This document shows, in pieces, positions 42,613 through 51,911 of a stretch of DNA of 64,000 nt (positions are counted from its first letter, which is position 1; each line of letters begins with the position of its first letter). Source of the DNA: Neoroseomonas terrae. GTDB taxonomy: Bacteria; Pseudomonadota; Alphaproteobacteria; Acetobacterales; Acetobacteraceae. The notes beneath the pieces are model-generated. The model did no database searches, was not told where the DNA came from, and worked only from the letters and a program-made list of their open reading frames with translations. Location of the stretch: positions 186,001-250,000 of the forward strand of contig NZ_JAAEDI010000002.1 in assembly GCF_018129025.1 (NCBI RefSeq), given 5' to 3'. A program made the position numbers and the translations under genes.

Positions 42613-44979
42613 GTGACGGAGGCCGAGGCACGGCTCGCCGCCGCCGAGGCCGCCGCCGCAGCCGGGAATGCGGAAGGCGCGGTCGCCCTGGCCGCGGAGG
42701 CCATCGACCCCGCCATCCTCGAGCCCGCGCTGTGGCTGCGTGCTGCACTGCTGCACGCGACGCTGGGACGCGCGGCCTCCGCCGTCGCGCTTGCCGGCCC
42801 GCCGCTGGCAGCGGGCGGTGATGCGGCGGCCGGTGTGCGTGTTGCTGGCCATCTGCACGTCACCGGCGCGGGGAAGGCGGCCACGGCACTCCTGCTGCGC
42901 TGCTGGCGCGGCTGTCCGGCGCGCGCGACCATCGGCCTGTTCCTCGCCGCCGGCCTGCCGAGCTATCGGCGTGGCCTGCAGGATGGCGCCGACACGCACC
43001 TGCTGGAGGAACTTGCCGCGGCCGCCGGCATGGATCCGGCCGCTGCGCCCGAGGGCGACATCGTCGAACTGGCGCGGCTTCTCGAGGACGCCGGGCGCGA
43101 CGACCTGCTGGCCGCGCTCGGTGCCGCCATCCTCGCGCAGGGGCATCGCGCGCTGGCCGAGCGGCTGACGCGGCCCGGCCTCGCGGTCGTCCAAAGCCTG
43201 CCGGGCCTCGCTTTGCTCGCGACGCAGGGTGGCGCCCGGGCCGGGATCGCCTTCGCGGCGGCGCAGGCCGGCCTGCCGGTCGATCCCTCGGCGCGCTTCA
43301 ATGCCGGGTATGCGGCGCTCGCCGCCGGGGATGCGCAGGGCGCGCGGGACCTGCTCGGCGGCCTGCCGGCAACGGGGACGCGGCTGCTTGCCGGCGCCGC
43401 CTGGCCGCGCTTCGGCGAGTTGCCCTGGCCCTTCGCCGCGCCGCCCGACGCGGCGCGGCGCGGCTTGGAATCGCTGCTGCCGCCAGGTGCGCGATGGCCG
43501 CGCATCCGGCTCGTCACGCCCTGCCTGAACCCAGGGCCGTGGCTGGAGGAGACGATCCTGTCCGTCGCGGCGCAGGGCTATCCGGCGGTCGAGCATGTCG
43601 TGGTGGATGGCGGCTCAACGGATGGCACGGCGGCGGTGCTGGCGCGGCACCGCGACCGGCTGCACGCGGTGATCGTCGGGCGCGACGGCGGCCCGGCCGA
43701 AGCCATTGCGAAGGGCTTCGCCGGCAGCGACGCCGACCTGCTCGGCTGGATCAATGCCGACGACCTGCTGGCGCCGGGGGCTCTGCACAGGCTGGGCGCA
43801 GCCTATGCGGCGGCCGGGAACGCCGATCTCGTGCACGGCTGGTCGGTGGCGCATCGGGCGCGCCGGATCACCGGCATCCAGCAGCCGCTGGCGGACGGGC
43901 CAGAGGACTTCACCGTGGAGGGCCTTGCCGACATCTTCGGCCGCTGGGGGGAAGGCCGCTTCTTCCTCCAGCCCGAGGTTCTGGTGGCACGGCGCTTCTG
44001 GGAGCAACTCGGCGGCCGGCTCGATACCGGGCTTTCGGCGGTGTTCGACTACGAACTGTGGCTCCGTGCGGCGCGGGCGGGCGCGCGCATCGCGCAGGTG
44101 CCCTGGCCGGTCGCCTTCTATCGCGTTCATGCGGCGCAGCGGAGCGGGCTGCGCGCGGCGCTGGCGGCCGAGCAGGTCGCCGTGCGCGACCGCTTCGCCG
44201 CGCCCGCACCGCCTTCCTCGCGCCGCGCGGAGATCGCGGCCCGGCTGCGACCGGCTTTGCGTCCGTCGGGCCGCCCGGCACGGCTGCTGCTGATCGACCC
44301 GCGTGGCGCCGAGACAATGTCGCGCATGGCGATCGCCGAGGCGCGTGATGCCCTCGCCGCCCGGCGCGTCGCGCTGGAGGTGCGGCCGCGCGCGCCCGCG
44401 GCGGGCGTCGAGGCCGACATGGTGTTGCGCCTGCTCGGCGCCCATGACGGCATGGACTGGGTGCCGGCCCTGCGTGCCGCCGGTTTCGCGGGCCCGACGA
44501 TCGGCTGGTTCCTCGAGGATCACCTCGACGCTGCCTCCAACGCCGCGATGGCGCGCGCGCTCGACATCGTGGTGCCGGCGCGCGCGGCGCGGCGCGGTGC
44601 CCTGCTGCAGCAATCGGCGATCGTCACCGAGGCGATCGCGCCGCCCTGCGGGTTGGTCTCGGCGGCGGAGGCTCGGATGGCCTTCGCCGCAGCCCCGATC
44701 GCGGATGGTCCGCCAGTGGCGGCCTGGCAACCGGGACCGATGCGCCTGGGGGCGGCGCGGCGTGGCGACGGTCCGATGACGGCCGACGATGGCGGCGCCG
44801 CGGTGCTTGCGCTGCTGGCGGGGCGGGAGCCGGTGGCGGCCCCGGATGTCGTCGCGTTGCTGCCCGCCGCCAAACCGGAGGACGGCGCCGCTCGGCACGC
44901 GCTGGGCCTCAGCCTGCTGCTGGCGCCGCGGCTGCTGCTTCTGATCGATCGTCTTGAGGCCATCGCAGCGGCGGGGTGA
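42613..44979 (+). CDS. Large multidomain glycosyltransferase (GT2 core)
   Basis: A 788-residue protein in three parts. Residues about 1-285 are alanine-rich and helical, TPR-like. Residues about 290-520 are a GT-A glycosyltransferase family 2 domain with 'RLVTPCLNPGPWLEETILSV', the nucleotide-binding 'VVDGGSTDGT', and the DxD-like 'WINADDL'. Residues about 540-788 resemble a GT-B-type or sugar-binding domain ('TIGWFLEDHLDAASNAAMAR') with no confirmed catalytic motif. It probably adds sugars to a surface polysaccharide or protein at the cytoplasmic membrane. GTG 42613 lies one base after the ThDP-enzyme stop, implying co-translation. Confidence 0.78.
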   Translation: MTEAEARLAAAEAAAAAGNAEGAVALAAEAIDPAILEPALWLRAALLHATLGRAASAVALAGPPLAAGGDAAAGVRVAGHLHVTGAGKAATALLLRCWRGCPARATIGLFLAAGLPSYRRGLQDGADTHLLEELAAAAGMDPAAAPEGDIVELARLLEDAGRDDLLAALGAAILAQGHRALAERLTRPGLAVVQSLPGLALLATQGGARAGIAFAAAQAGLPVDPSARFNAGYAALAAGDAQGARDLLGGLPATGTRLLAGAAWPRFGELPWPFAAPPDAARRGLESLLPPGARWPRIRLVTPCLNPGPWLEETILSVAAQGYPAVEHVVVDGGSTDGTAAVLARHRDRLHAVIVGRDGGPAEAIAKGFAGSDADLLGWINADDLLAPGALHRLGAAYAAAGNADLVHGWSVAHRARRITGIQQPLADGPEDFTVEGLADIFGRWGEGRFFLQPEVLVARRFWEQLGGRLDTGLSAVFDYELWLRAARAGARIAQVPWPVAFYRVHAAQRSGLRAALAAEQVAVRDRFAAPAPPSSRRAEIAARLRPALRPSGRPARLLLIDPRGAETMSRMAIAEARDALAARRVALEVRPRAPAAGVEADMVLRLLGAHDGMDWVPALRAAGFAGPTIGWFLEDHLDAASNAAMARALDIVVPARAARRGALLQQSAIVTEAIAPPCGLVSAAEARMAFAAAPIADGPPVAAWQPGPMRLGAARRGDGPMTADDGGAAVLALLAGREPVAAPDVVALLPAAKPEDGAARHALGLSLLLAPRLLLLIDRLEAIAAAG

Positions 44980-45147
44980 CGGGCTGCATCGACGGTGCCG
45001 CCGATCGAAGTGCCGGAGGCTGCCCGAACGATCCGCTGCGCACCGCGCGCCGACGCATCGCGCGCAAGCCGGCCGCGGGGTGACGGCATCAGTGCTCCGA
45101 CGCGGAACAGAGCCGGCGCCGACCCATGAAGCGGGCCGGGACGGGCA

Positions 45148-45825
45148 TCACGCTACCGGCACCACCGCCACCACCACCGCGGCGAAATGGCAGGCGGCGG
45201 CGGCCACCACGCACAGATGCCACGCCTCGTTCTGGAACGGCATGCGCCGCAGGAGATGGAACCCCACCCCGCCGCTGTAGAGCACGCCGCCCGCCCCCAG
45301 CAGGACCAGCGCTTCGGCCGGCAGGTGTTCGATCATCGGCGGTACCGCGCCGAGCAACGCCCAGCCGAGCGCCAGATAGGCGACGATCGACGCGCGCTCG
45401 AAGCGATGCGGCCACCCGAGTTTGATCACCACGCCGGCAAGCGCGCCGGACCAGACGAAGGCGATCAGCGTCCAGCCCCAGGCGCCGCCGATCGCGACTA
45501 GGGCGAAGGGCGTGTAGGTGCCGGCGATCATCAGGAATATCCCGGCATGGTCCAGCCGCCGCAGGATGCCCCGCGCCCGGTCGCCGCGGGCCAGGTTGTA
45601 GGACAGCGCGAAGCCCAGCATCGCGATCAGCCCGATGCCGTAGAAGGCGAGCGCCGCGATGGGTCCCGGCCGCGCCTGCGCCGGCAGCGTCGCGGCGATG
45701 GTGGTGCAGCCGATGATCGCCGCGGCCAGCCCGCCACCCAGGATGGCGGCGTCGAGCCGGCGCTCGGCCTCGGTGTCGGGGCGTCCGGCGCGGACGGGGA
45801 GGGGTGTCCTGTCGGAGAATCGCAT
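45148..45825 (-). CDS. Hemolysin III family (PAQR-like) membrane protein
   Basis: A 225-residue, seven-TM protein of the HlyIII/PAQR family. It has the conserved Ser/Asn-His/Asp pattern 'FALSYNLARG', 'RRLDHAGIFLMIAGTYTPF' and the C-terminal 'NEAWHLCVVAAAACHFAAVV' with the metal-binding His residues. The family comprises zinc-dependent membrane hydrolases of uncertain substrate; the hemolysin name is historical. It stands alone, downstream of the metallophosphoesterase by 81 bp on the same strand. The 168 bp to the glycosyltransferase hold no gene. Confidence 0.9.
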   Translation of the reverse strand: MRFSDRTPLPVRAGRPDTEAERRLDAAILGGGLAAAIIGCTTIAATLPAQARPGPIAALAFYGIGLIAMLGFALSYNLARGDRARGILRRLDHAGIFLMIAGTYTPFALVAIGGAWGWTLIAFVWSGALAGVVIKLGWPHRFERASIVAYLALGWALLGAVPPMIEHLPAEALVLLGAGGVLYSGGVGFHLLRRMPFQNEAWHLCVVAAAACHFAAVVVAVVPVA

Positions 45826-45906
45826 GAGGTCGTCAGCCTACCGGCGCGACGCGGCGTGGCGCATCACCAGTATGTTGTTCCGCCGACGCGACGCGCCGGC
45901 GGCGGT

Positions 45907-46677
45907 TCAACGGACGGCTGCCGAGACGGGGCGCTCGGCCATCACCTCGGCGAGGCTGAAATCCTGCCAGGCGAGCGCACCCCCCTTGCCGGCGCCGGTG
46001 TCGAGGAAGATCGCGCGCCCCCCGCGCTCCCCCACCATGATCACCGGCCGTCCGTCGCGTGACCGGTTGTCGTGGCCGACCAGCACGGTCAGCCAGGCGG
46101 GGATGCGGTCGACCCAGGCCGTCAGGCGGACGGGGAAGCCGTCCGCACCGCGGCGACCCGTCACCTGGCCGAAGATGGCGCGGCCGACGAGGCCCTCGGG
46201 CGGCGTCTGCCCGGCATCGGGTGGCGGGGCGTGCTGCAGCATACCGTCATGGAAGGCGGCGTGGACACAGAACAGCCGGCCGAGCGGCAGCCAGGCCGGC
46301 GCGCGGCCGATCTCCTCGATGTCGCGGGCCTTCAGCGTTGCGCCGTCCGGCGCGGCGGCAATCTGCTCGAGCGTCCGGCCGAGGCCGTCCCGCTCGATCC
46401 GCACCGACTGCCCGAGCAGCGCCCGGCGCAGCTTGTGGTCGTGGTTGCCGAGCATGAACAGGCCGCGCCCGGCATCCATGGCGGCGAACATCGCGCGTAG
46501 CACGGCGGGGTTGTCGGGTCCGTGGTCGGTCAGGTCGCCGAGCTGGATCACGAACAGCCCGGCCGCTTCCGCGCCCGCGAGGGCGGCGGCGAAGCCACGG
46601 GCATCGCCATGCGTGTCACCGACAACGCGCACCCCGGCGAATCCGGCCGACCGGAGGCTGTCGGGTGTTGGAATCAC
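45907..46677 (-). CDS. Calcineurin-like metallophosphoesterase
   Basis: A 256-residue phosphoesterase with the full metal-binding set: 'VVGDTHGDARGFAAAL' (DxH), 'IQLGDLTDHGPDN' (GDxxDxG), 'MLGNHDHKLRRAL' (GNHD/E), a later His in 'FCVHAAFHDG' and 'VLVGHDNRSR'. It resembles PrpA/ApaH-type bacterial Ser/Thr protein phosphatases or diadenosine hydrolases. GTG 46677 overlaps the photolyase stop (GTGA), so the pair is co-translated. Confidence 0.88.
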   Translation of the reverse strand: MIPTPDSLRSAGFAGVRVVGDTHGDARGFAAALAGAEAAGLFVIQLGDLTDHGPDNPAVLRAMFAAMDAGRGLFMLGNHDHKLRRALLGQSVRIERDGLGRTLEQIAAAPDGATLKARDIEEIGRAPAWLPLGRLFCVHAAFHDGMLQHAPPPDAGQTPPEGLVGRAIFGQVTGRRGADGFPVRLTAWVDRIPAWLTVLVGHDNRSRDGRPVIMVGERGGRAIFLDTGAGKGGALAWQDFSLAEVMAERPVSAAVR

Positions 46678-48095
46678 GCCGCGTCCGCGCCCTTCACGGC
46701 CGCGAAGGCCGCCAGCGCCCGGGACCGACCTTCGGCCAGATCGACGACCGGGGCAGGGTAGTCGCGACCGATGGCGATGCCGGCTTCGCGTAGCACGTCG
46801 GCCGGCGCTTCATGCGGGCGGTGGATGAAGCGGTCCGGCAGGCCGGCCAGCTCGGGACACCAGCGGCGGACATAGGCGCCGCCGGCGTCGAATTTCTGCC
46901 CCTGCAGCACCGGGTTGAAGATCCGGAAGAAGGGCGCGGCATCGGCGCCGCATCCGGCGACCCACTGCCAGGAGGCCGCGTTGTTGCCGAGGTCGGCGTC
47001 CACCAGCGTGTCCCAGAACCAGGCCTCACCGTCCTGCCAGGGCTGCAACAGGTGCTTGATCAGGAAGGAGGCGGTGATCATCCGGACCCGGTTGTGCATC
47101 CAGCCGATGCGCCAGAGCTGTCGCATCCCGGCGTCGACGATCGGAATCCCGGTCCGGCCGCGCTGCCAGGCGCGCAGCATCGCGGCATCGCTGCGCCAGG
47201 GGAAGGCATCGAATGCGGGCCGCAACGCCCGTTCCGGCATCTCCGGCCGGTGCCAGAGCAGGTGGTGGGAGAATTCCCGCCACAGCAACTCCTTGCGGAA
47301 GATGTCGCGGCCGGTGCCCCGCCGGCCCTGCGTGGCGTGCCAGAACGTGGCCGGCGAGACCTCGCCGAAATGCAGATGGGGGGAGAGGCGGGAGGTGCCG
47401 TCCTCCATGGCCGGCTGGTCCCGGCCCTGGGCGTAGTCGGCCAGCCCGTCCTCCAGGAAGCTGTCGAGCCGCGCCATGGCGCCGGCCTCGCCGGGCGTCC
47501 ACCAGTCGGCGAACTCGCCGGCCCAGTCCGGCCGGGGCAGCAGGCCGAACTGCCCGGGGCGAAGGCCGGTGGGGGCGGCCGCCGCGCCGATCAGCCGCCG
47601 AGGGGCGGGGATTGGCGGCGGCAGGACGTCGAACCCCATCGCGGCAGCACGCGAGAACGGCGTGTAGACGGAGAATGGCTTGCCCGCCGCGGTCCGCACC
47701 CGCGTCGGGTCATGCATCAGCGCGCTGCGGTGCAGGATGAGGCGCGCCCCGGCCGCCTGCAGCGCCGTCTGCGTCTCGGCGTCGCGATCGCGGGCGGCGG
47801 GCTCCGTCTGCCCACCGGCGTGCACCTCGGTTGCCCCGATGCTTGCGGCGAGATCGGGGATGATCCGCCGCGCATCGCCGCGGCAGACGAATAGCGGCGT
47901 GCCAAGCCCGGCCAGCGCCTGGCCGAGCGAGACGAGGCTGTGGTGCAGCCACCAGCGCGAGGCAGCGCCGGGCGACCATGGACCGTCCTCGATGACATAG
48001 ACGGGCAGGACGGGGCGGTCCTGCACCGCGGCCAGCGCCGGATTGTCGGCAAGGCGAAGGTCCTGGCGGAACCAGATCAGCGCGGGCTCATGCAT
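46674..48095 (-). CDS. phrB: Deoxyribodipyrimidine photolyase
   Basis: A 473-residue light-dependent DNA repair flavoprotein of the class I CPD photolyase/cryptochrome family. The N-terminal antenna domain begins 'ALIWFRQDLRLADNPAL'. The FAD domain shows 'TSRLSPHLHFGEVSPATFWH', 'RTGIPIVDAGMRQLWRIGWM', 'HNRVRMITASFLIKHLL' and 'DLGNNAASWQWVAGCGADAA', with the conserved Trp and Asn residues. Length is normal. It is followed by the metallophosphoesterase gene with a 4-base overlap. The gene is alone upstream, facing the 48.1-48.4 kb hairpin region. Confidence 0.95.
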   Translation of the reverse strand: MHEPALIWFRQDLRLADNPALAAVQDRPVLPVYVIEDGPWSPGAASRWWLHHSLVSLGQALAGLGTPLFVCRGDARRIIPDLAASIGATEVHAGGQTEPAARDRDAETQTALQAAGARLILHRSALMHDPTRVRTAAGKPFSVYTPFSRAAAMGFDVLPPPIPAPRRLIGAAAAPTGLRPGQFGLLPRPDWAGEFADWWTPGEAGAMARLDSFLEDGLADYAQGRDQPAMEDGTSRLSPHLHFGEVSPATFWHATQGRRGTGRDIFRKELLWREFSHHLLWHRPEMPERALRPAFDAFPWRSDAAMLRAWQRGRTGIPIVDAGMRQLWRIGWMHNRVRMITASFLIKHLLQPWQDGEAWFWDTLVDADLGNNAASWQWVAGCGADAAPFFRIFNPVLQGQKFDAGGAYVRRWCPELAGLPDRFIHRPHEAPADVLREAGIAIGRDYPAPVVDLAEGRSRALAAFAAVKGADAA

Positions 48096-48195
48096 CCGTC
48101 ATGATGTGGGGCCGAGGCGGCGGCGCGTCATGGGCCTGTCATCACAAGCCCACTGGCCCCGACCTTGCTGGGCGGACCGGGTCACGCCTTGGAGC

Positions 48196-48301
48196 CATCG
48201 TGTCGCGCCCGCCATCCCGTATTCCCGCCGGGGCATGCCTGGCCGTCCGGCAGTGCCTGCCGCAACGACGGGCAGGTGCCGATGCGGGGCGTGACACGAT
48301 G
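48196..48301. other. Long-range inverted repeat in the 48.1-48.4 kb gap
   Basis: Within the gene-free stretch 48096-48408, CATCGTGTCGCGCCC (48196-48210) and GGGCGTGACACGATG (48287-48301) pair at 14 of 15 positions. Between them is a smaller hairpin CCTGCC-GCAACGAC-GGGCAGG and a GGCATGCC palindrome. The arms lie about 110-210 bases upstream of the oligopeptide-type binding protein gene. The structure could be an RNA leader, an operator pair or a mobile remnant; nothing recognised. Confidence 0.55.
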
Positions 48302-48408
48302 CTTGAGGCGCATGGCATCGCCGGCGCAGGCTCCCGTCACGGACGCTTGCCGGAGCCCCGTCACGACCCGATGCGCCATGTGACCGAATCCCGCGAGAGG
48401 AACCCCCG

Positions 48409-50004
48409 ATGACGATGCAGCGACGTACCCTGATCCGTGCCGCCGGCGGTGGGCTTGCCGCGAGCCTGGCCGGCCCGCGCCTGCTGCGCGCGCAATCGGC
48501 GACCACGCTGCGCTTCACCCCGCAGCAGGACCTGGTGACGCTCGATCCCGTCACCACCACCGCCTATGTCTCGCGGAACCATGGCTACATGGTCTTCGAC
48601 ACGCTCTACGGCATGGATGCGGCCTATCAGGCGACGCCGCAGATGGTCGATGGCCACACCATCGAGAATGACGGGAAGCTGTGGAACCTGACGCTCCGGG
48701 ACGGGCTGCTGTTCCACGATGGCGAGCGCGTGCTGGCGCGGGATTGCGTCGCCTCGATCCGCCGCTGGGCGCGCCGCGACCCGTTCGGCGCGACGCTGCT
48801 GGAGGCGACCGAGGAACTATCGGCGCCCGACGACCGCACCATCCGCTTCCGCCTGAAGCATCCCTTCCCGCTGCTGCCGATCGCGCTGGGCAAGGCGTCG
48901 GTGCCGGTCTGCGCGATGATGCCGGAGCGTCTCGCCAACACCGACCCGTTCCGGCAGGTGCCGGAGCTGATCGGCAGCGGTCCCTTCCGCTTCGTGGACA
49001 ATGAGCGCGTCCCGGGATCGCAGATCGTCTATGCGAAGTTCGACCGCTACGTGCCGCGCCGGGATGGGGTGGGCGGTTGGACCTCCGGCCCCAAGGTCGT
49101 GCATTTCGACCGCGTCGAATGGAAGGTGATGCCCGACCAGGCGACGGCGACCAACGCGCTGGTCCAGGGTGAGCAGGATTGGCAGGAATACGCCTATCAC
49201 GACCTGCTGCCGCAGCTTCGCCGCGCGCGGGGCGTGACGGTGCGGGTGCTCGACACGTCGGGCTTCGTCGGCATGGTGCGGGTGAACCACCTGCAGGCGC
49301 CCTTCGACAATCCGGAGATCCGGCGCGCGCTGTGGGGGGCGATCGACCAGACGGCCTGCATGCAGGCGTTGGTGGGCGACGATCCCAGCCTGTACCATGT
49401 GCCGCTGGGCTTCTTCGGGCCCGGCACGCCGATGGCGTCGGATGCGGGGCTCGAGCCGCTGAAGGGCCCGCGGAACTATGATCGCGTGAAGCAGGCGCTG
49501 CGGGCGGCCGGATACCGCGACGAGAAAGTGGTCTTCATGATCCCATCGACCTCCGCGCCGAACGCGGCGATGGGCGCGGTGGTGGAGGATCAGTTCCGCC
49601 GTGCCGGGCTGAACGTCGAGATCTATTCGGTCGAGTTCAACGCCATGCTCCAGCGCCGCAACCGCAAGGGGCCGGTGAGCGACGGCGGCTGGTCCGCCTT
49701 CATCACCAACTGGGCCGGCACCGACTGGCTGAACCCCGCCGGGCACATCGCGCTGCGCGGCAATGGCGAGGCGGGCTACGCCGGCTGGGCAACGATGCCG
49801 CGCATCGAGGAGCTGCGCGGCGCCTGGTTCCGCGCCCCGGACCTCGCGGCCCAGCAGGCGATCTGCCGCGACATCCAGATCGAGGCGATGCGGGAGGTGC
49901 CGTACTACCCTACCGGGCAGTACCTCCAGCCGACCGCGTTCCGCAGCAACCTGACGGGGATCCAGGAAGGCTTCGCCACGTTCTGGAGCGTGCGGCGGAG
50001 CTGA
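48409..50004 (+). CDS. ABC transporter substrate-binding protein, family 5 (peptide/nickel type)
   Basis: A 531-residue periplasmic binding protein of the DppA/OppA class. It has a signal peptide with twin Arg (MQRRTLIRAAGGGLAASLAG). Family segments are 'PQQDLVTLDPVTTTAYVSRN', 'LRDGLLFHDGERVLARDCVA', and 'APFDNPEIRRALWGAIDQ'. It is an orphan: no permease or ATPase genes follow. The likely ligand is a peptide or peptide-sized organic molecule. YbaK lies 95 bp downstream on the same strand but is functionally unrelated. Confidence 0.91.
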   Translation: MTMQRRTLIRAAGGGLAASLAGPRLLRAQSATTLRFTPQQDLVTLDPVTTTAYVSRNHGYMVFDTLYGMDAAYQATPQMVDGHTIENDGKLWNLTLRDGLLFHDGERVLARDCVASIRRWARRDPFGATLLEATEELSAPDDRTIRFRLKHPFPLLPIALGKASVPVCAMMPERLANTDPFRQVPELIGSGPFRFVDNERVPGSQIVYAKFDRYVPRRDGVGGWTSGPKVVHFDRVEWKVMPDQATATNALVQGEQDWQEYAYHDLLPQLRRARGVTVRVLDTSGFVGMVRVNHLQAPFDNPEIRRALWGAIDQTACMQALVGDDPSLYHVPLGFFGPGTPMASDAGLEPLKGPRNYDRVKQALRAAGYRDEKVVFMIPSTSAPNAAMGAVVEDQFRRAGLNVEIYSVEFNAMLQRRNRKGPVSDGGWSAFITNWAGTDWLNPAGHIALRGNGEAGYAGWATMPRIEELRGAWFRAPDLAAQQAICRDIQIEAMREVPYYPTGQYLQPTAFRSNLTGIQEGFATFWSVRRS

Positions 50005-50099
50005 GGGAGTTCGCCGCTGCCGAGGCCGGTCGGATCCGCCGCGCCTTTCGTACCGTTCCTGTTGACGGGCCGGTGCGGCCGGCCCTGTGGTGCGGCATC

Positions 50100-50573
50100 A
50101 TGTCCAAAGCCACGCGCGCCACGACGATGCTGACCAGGGCCGGCATCGCCTTCACCCTGCACAGCTACGACTACGACCCGGATGCCGACAGCATCGGGTT
50201 GCAGGCCGCCGAGGCGCTGGGGGAGGCACCGTCGCGCGTGCTGAAGACGCTGATGGCGCTGGTGGACGGCAAGCCCGCCTGCGTCATCGTGCCATCCGAC
50301 CATGAGGTGTCGATGAAGCGCCTGGCCGCGGCGTTCGGCGGCAAGTCCGCACAGATGATGAAGCCGGCCGAGGCCGAGCGCGTCACCGGCTACAAGGTCG
50401 GCGGCATCAGCCCCTTCGGGCAGATGCGGCCGGTGAGGACAGCCATCGAGGCGCAGGCGATGGCGCATGAGCTCGTCTACATGAATGGCGGGCAGCGCGG
50501 GTTGCAGGTTCGGCTCGGCCCGCAGGACGCGGTGGCGGTGCTCAAGGCAATCGTGGCACCGCTGGTCGCGTGA
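50100..50573 (+). CDS. ybaK: Cys-tRNA(Pro)/aminoacyl-tRNA deacylase, YbaK type
   Basis: A 157-residue YbaK/ProX-fold deacylase that clears Cys-tRNA(Pro). Signatures are 'RVLKTLMALVDGKPACVIVP' with the conserved Lys, 'KRLAAAFGGKSAQMM', 'TGYKVGGISPFGQ' and 'YMNGGQRGLQVRLGPQDAV'. ATG 50100 is chosen because the domain starts directly after it. The protein is free-standing, of the usual length. Confidence 0.93.
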   Translation: MSKATRATTMLTRAGIAFTLHSYDYDPDADSIGLQAAEALGEAPSRVLKTLMALVDGKPACVIVPSDHEVSMKRLAAAFGGKSAQMMKPAEAERVTGYKVGGISPFGQMRPVRTAIEAQAMAHELVYMNGGQRGLQVRLGPQDAVAVLKAIVAPLVA

Positions 50574-50671
50574 TCGCTGGCCTATGACGACCTTGCGGTA
50601 GTTCTCTTTATGTTCTAGTTCTGAGGCGGGTTGGGGGACCGGGGGAGAACGGCAGCGCAGGACGATGCCCC

Positions 50672-51235
50672 GTGCAACAGGTCTTCGATTTTCTCCCGCC
50701 GCCGCCGAATAAAGCGCCGAGGCTCTACCTGGGCCTGGTCATGGAATCAGCGGTGGGTCGTCGGTTAGGCGACCTCGCCGGAACCATGACGCGCCACGCC
50801 GTCGGCTGGAACTGCACGCGGGTCGGCTCGCATCATCTGTCGCTCCATTTCCTGCGGCACGGCGCGCGACCGCCGGAGCGGCTTATCCATGCGGTGGAGC
50901 GGGCCGCGGGTCAGATACGCACGCCGGCCTTCGAAATGTCGTGCGGCGAGGCAGCCTGCATCCGCACGCCGAGCGCGGCGCCGGACCCATTCCGGCTGAT
51001 TCTGCGAGCGGAGAGCGAGGCTCTCGCGCCGCTGCACCAGGAGCTGATGGGGGGCTTGATACGGCAAGGACGCAAGGCGCGGCCCGACTTCGCGCCGCAC
51101 ATCACGTTGGGGCGCGGTGCAACCGCCCTGACGGTCCAAGCCATCGACCCAGTTCGGATCGCTGTGCAGGAGGTCGCCCTCATCCTGAGCGGCGAGGAGT
51201 ATCGAATTCTTCGCCGCTTTCCACTCGCGGTTTGA
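50672..51235 (+). CDS. 2'-5' RNA ligase family protein (ThpR/LigT-like)
   Basis: A 187-residue 2H phosphoesterase. The two HxT/Sx motifs are 'SHHLSLHFL' and 'APHITLGRG'. LigT/ThpR members hydrolyse or join 2'-5' or cyclic phosphodiester bonds in RNA. GTG 50672 is the start used. The 98-bp gap before it is locally AT-rich (around 50600-50620), possibly a promoter, but no clean -35/-10 pair was found. It converges on the GST gene with an 11-bp gap. Confidence 0.86.
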   Translation: MQQVFDFLPPPPNKAPRLYLGLVMESAVGRRLGDLAGTMTRHAVGWNCTRVGSHHLSLHFLRHGARPPERLIHAVERAAGQIRTPAFEMSCGEAACIRTPSAAPDPFRLILRAESEALAPLHQELMGGLIRQGRKARPDFAPHITLGRGATALTVQAIDPVRIAVQEVALILSGEEYRILRRFPLAV

Positions 51236-51246
51236 GGCCGTGCCTG

Positions 51247-51906
51247 TCAATCGCGCCCCGGATCGCCGAGCGGAAACAGGTGCCGATACGGCCGCGCCGC
51301 CTCGACGACCGTCACGACCGACGGCCGCGTCAGCAGCCGCGCACGGTATTGGCGCAGGGCAGGGCACGTCGCCGGAATCGGCTCTGACCAATCGCCGTAC
51401 AGTAGCCCCGGCGCGGCGCCGCAATCGGCGAGGGTGAAGTCCTCGCCCGCGAGCCAGCGCCGGCCGGCGAGACGCTTGTCGAGCCAGGCATAGGCCGTTT
51501 GCATCGTCGCCCGCGCCTGCTCCACGCCAACCGGATCGCGCTCGCCCTCCGCGCGTAGCGGATCAGTGGCGATCTTCTGCATCGGTACCAGCACGTAGTT
51601 GTCGATCACGCGGTCGATCAGCCGCACCTCCGCCGCCGCATCGTCATCCTGCGGCGTGAAGCGCGTGGGGCCGGGGTGATGCCGGTCGAGATGGTCGATG
51701 ACGAGCGTGGCCTCCGCGATGACGCGATCACCATCGACCAGCACGGGGAATTTGCGGAAGGGCCACAGGGCGATGAGCGCTGCGCGGTCTTCCTCCTTCC
51801 GCAGGTCGATGTGACGAAGGGCGAAGGGTGTCGCGTTCTCGTGCAGCGCCACCAGCGCCTTCTGGCAGAAGGCCGCGAAGGGATGAGCGTGGAGCGTCAA
51901 CGTCAT
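51247..51906 (-). CDS. Glutathione S-transferase family protein
   Basis: A 219-residue GST. The N-terminal domain is 'HAHPFAAFCQKALVALHENA', with a Cys/Ser-type glutathione site and 'FRKFPVLVDGDRVIAEATLV', which includes the cis-Pro. The C-terminal helical domain has 'GEDFTLADCGAAPGLLYGDW'. It lies 5 bp downstream of the DHFR-fold gene, so the two are co-transcribed, probably under the divergent HxlR regulator. ATG 51906 begins right at the domain. Confidence 0.89.
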   Translation of the reverse strand: MTLTLHAHPFAAFCQKALVALHENATPFALRHIDLRKEEDRAALIALWPFRKFPVLVDGDRVIAEATLVIDHLDRHHPGPTRFTPQDDDAAAEVRLIDRVIDNYVLVPMQKIATDPLRAEGERDPVGVEQARATMQTAYAWLDKRLAGRRWLAGEDFTLADCGAAPGLLYGDWSEPIPATCPALRQYRARLLTRPSVVTVVEAARPYRHLFPLGDPGRD

Positions 51907-51911
51907 GGACG

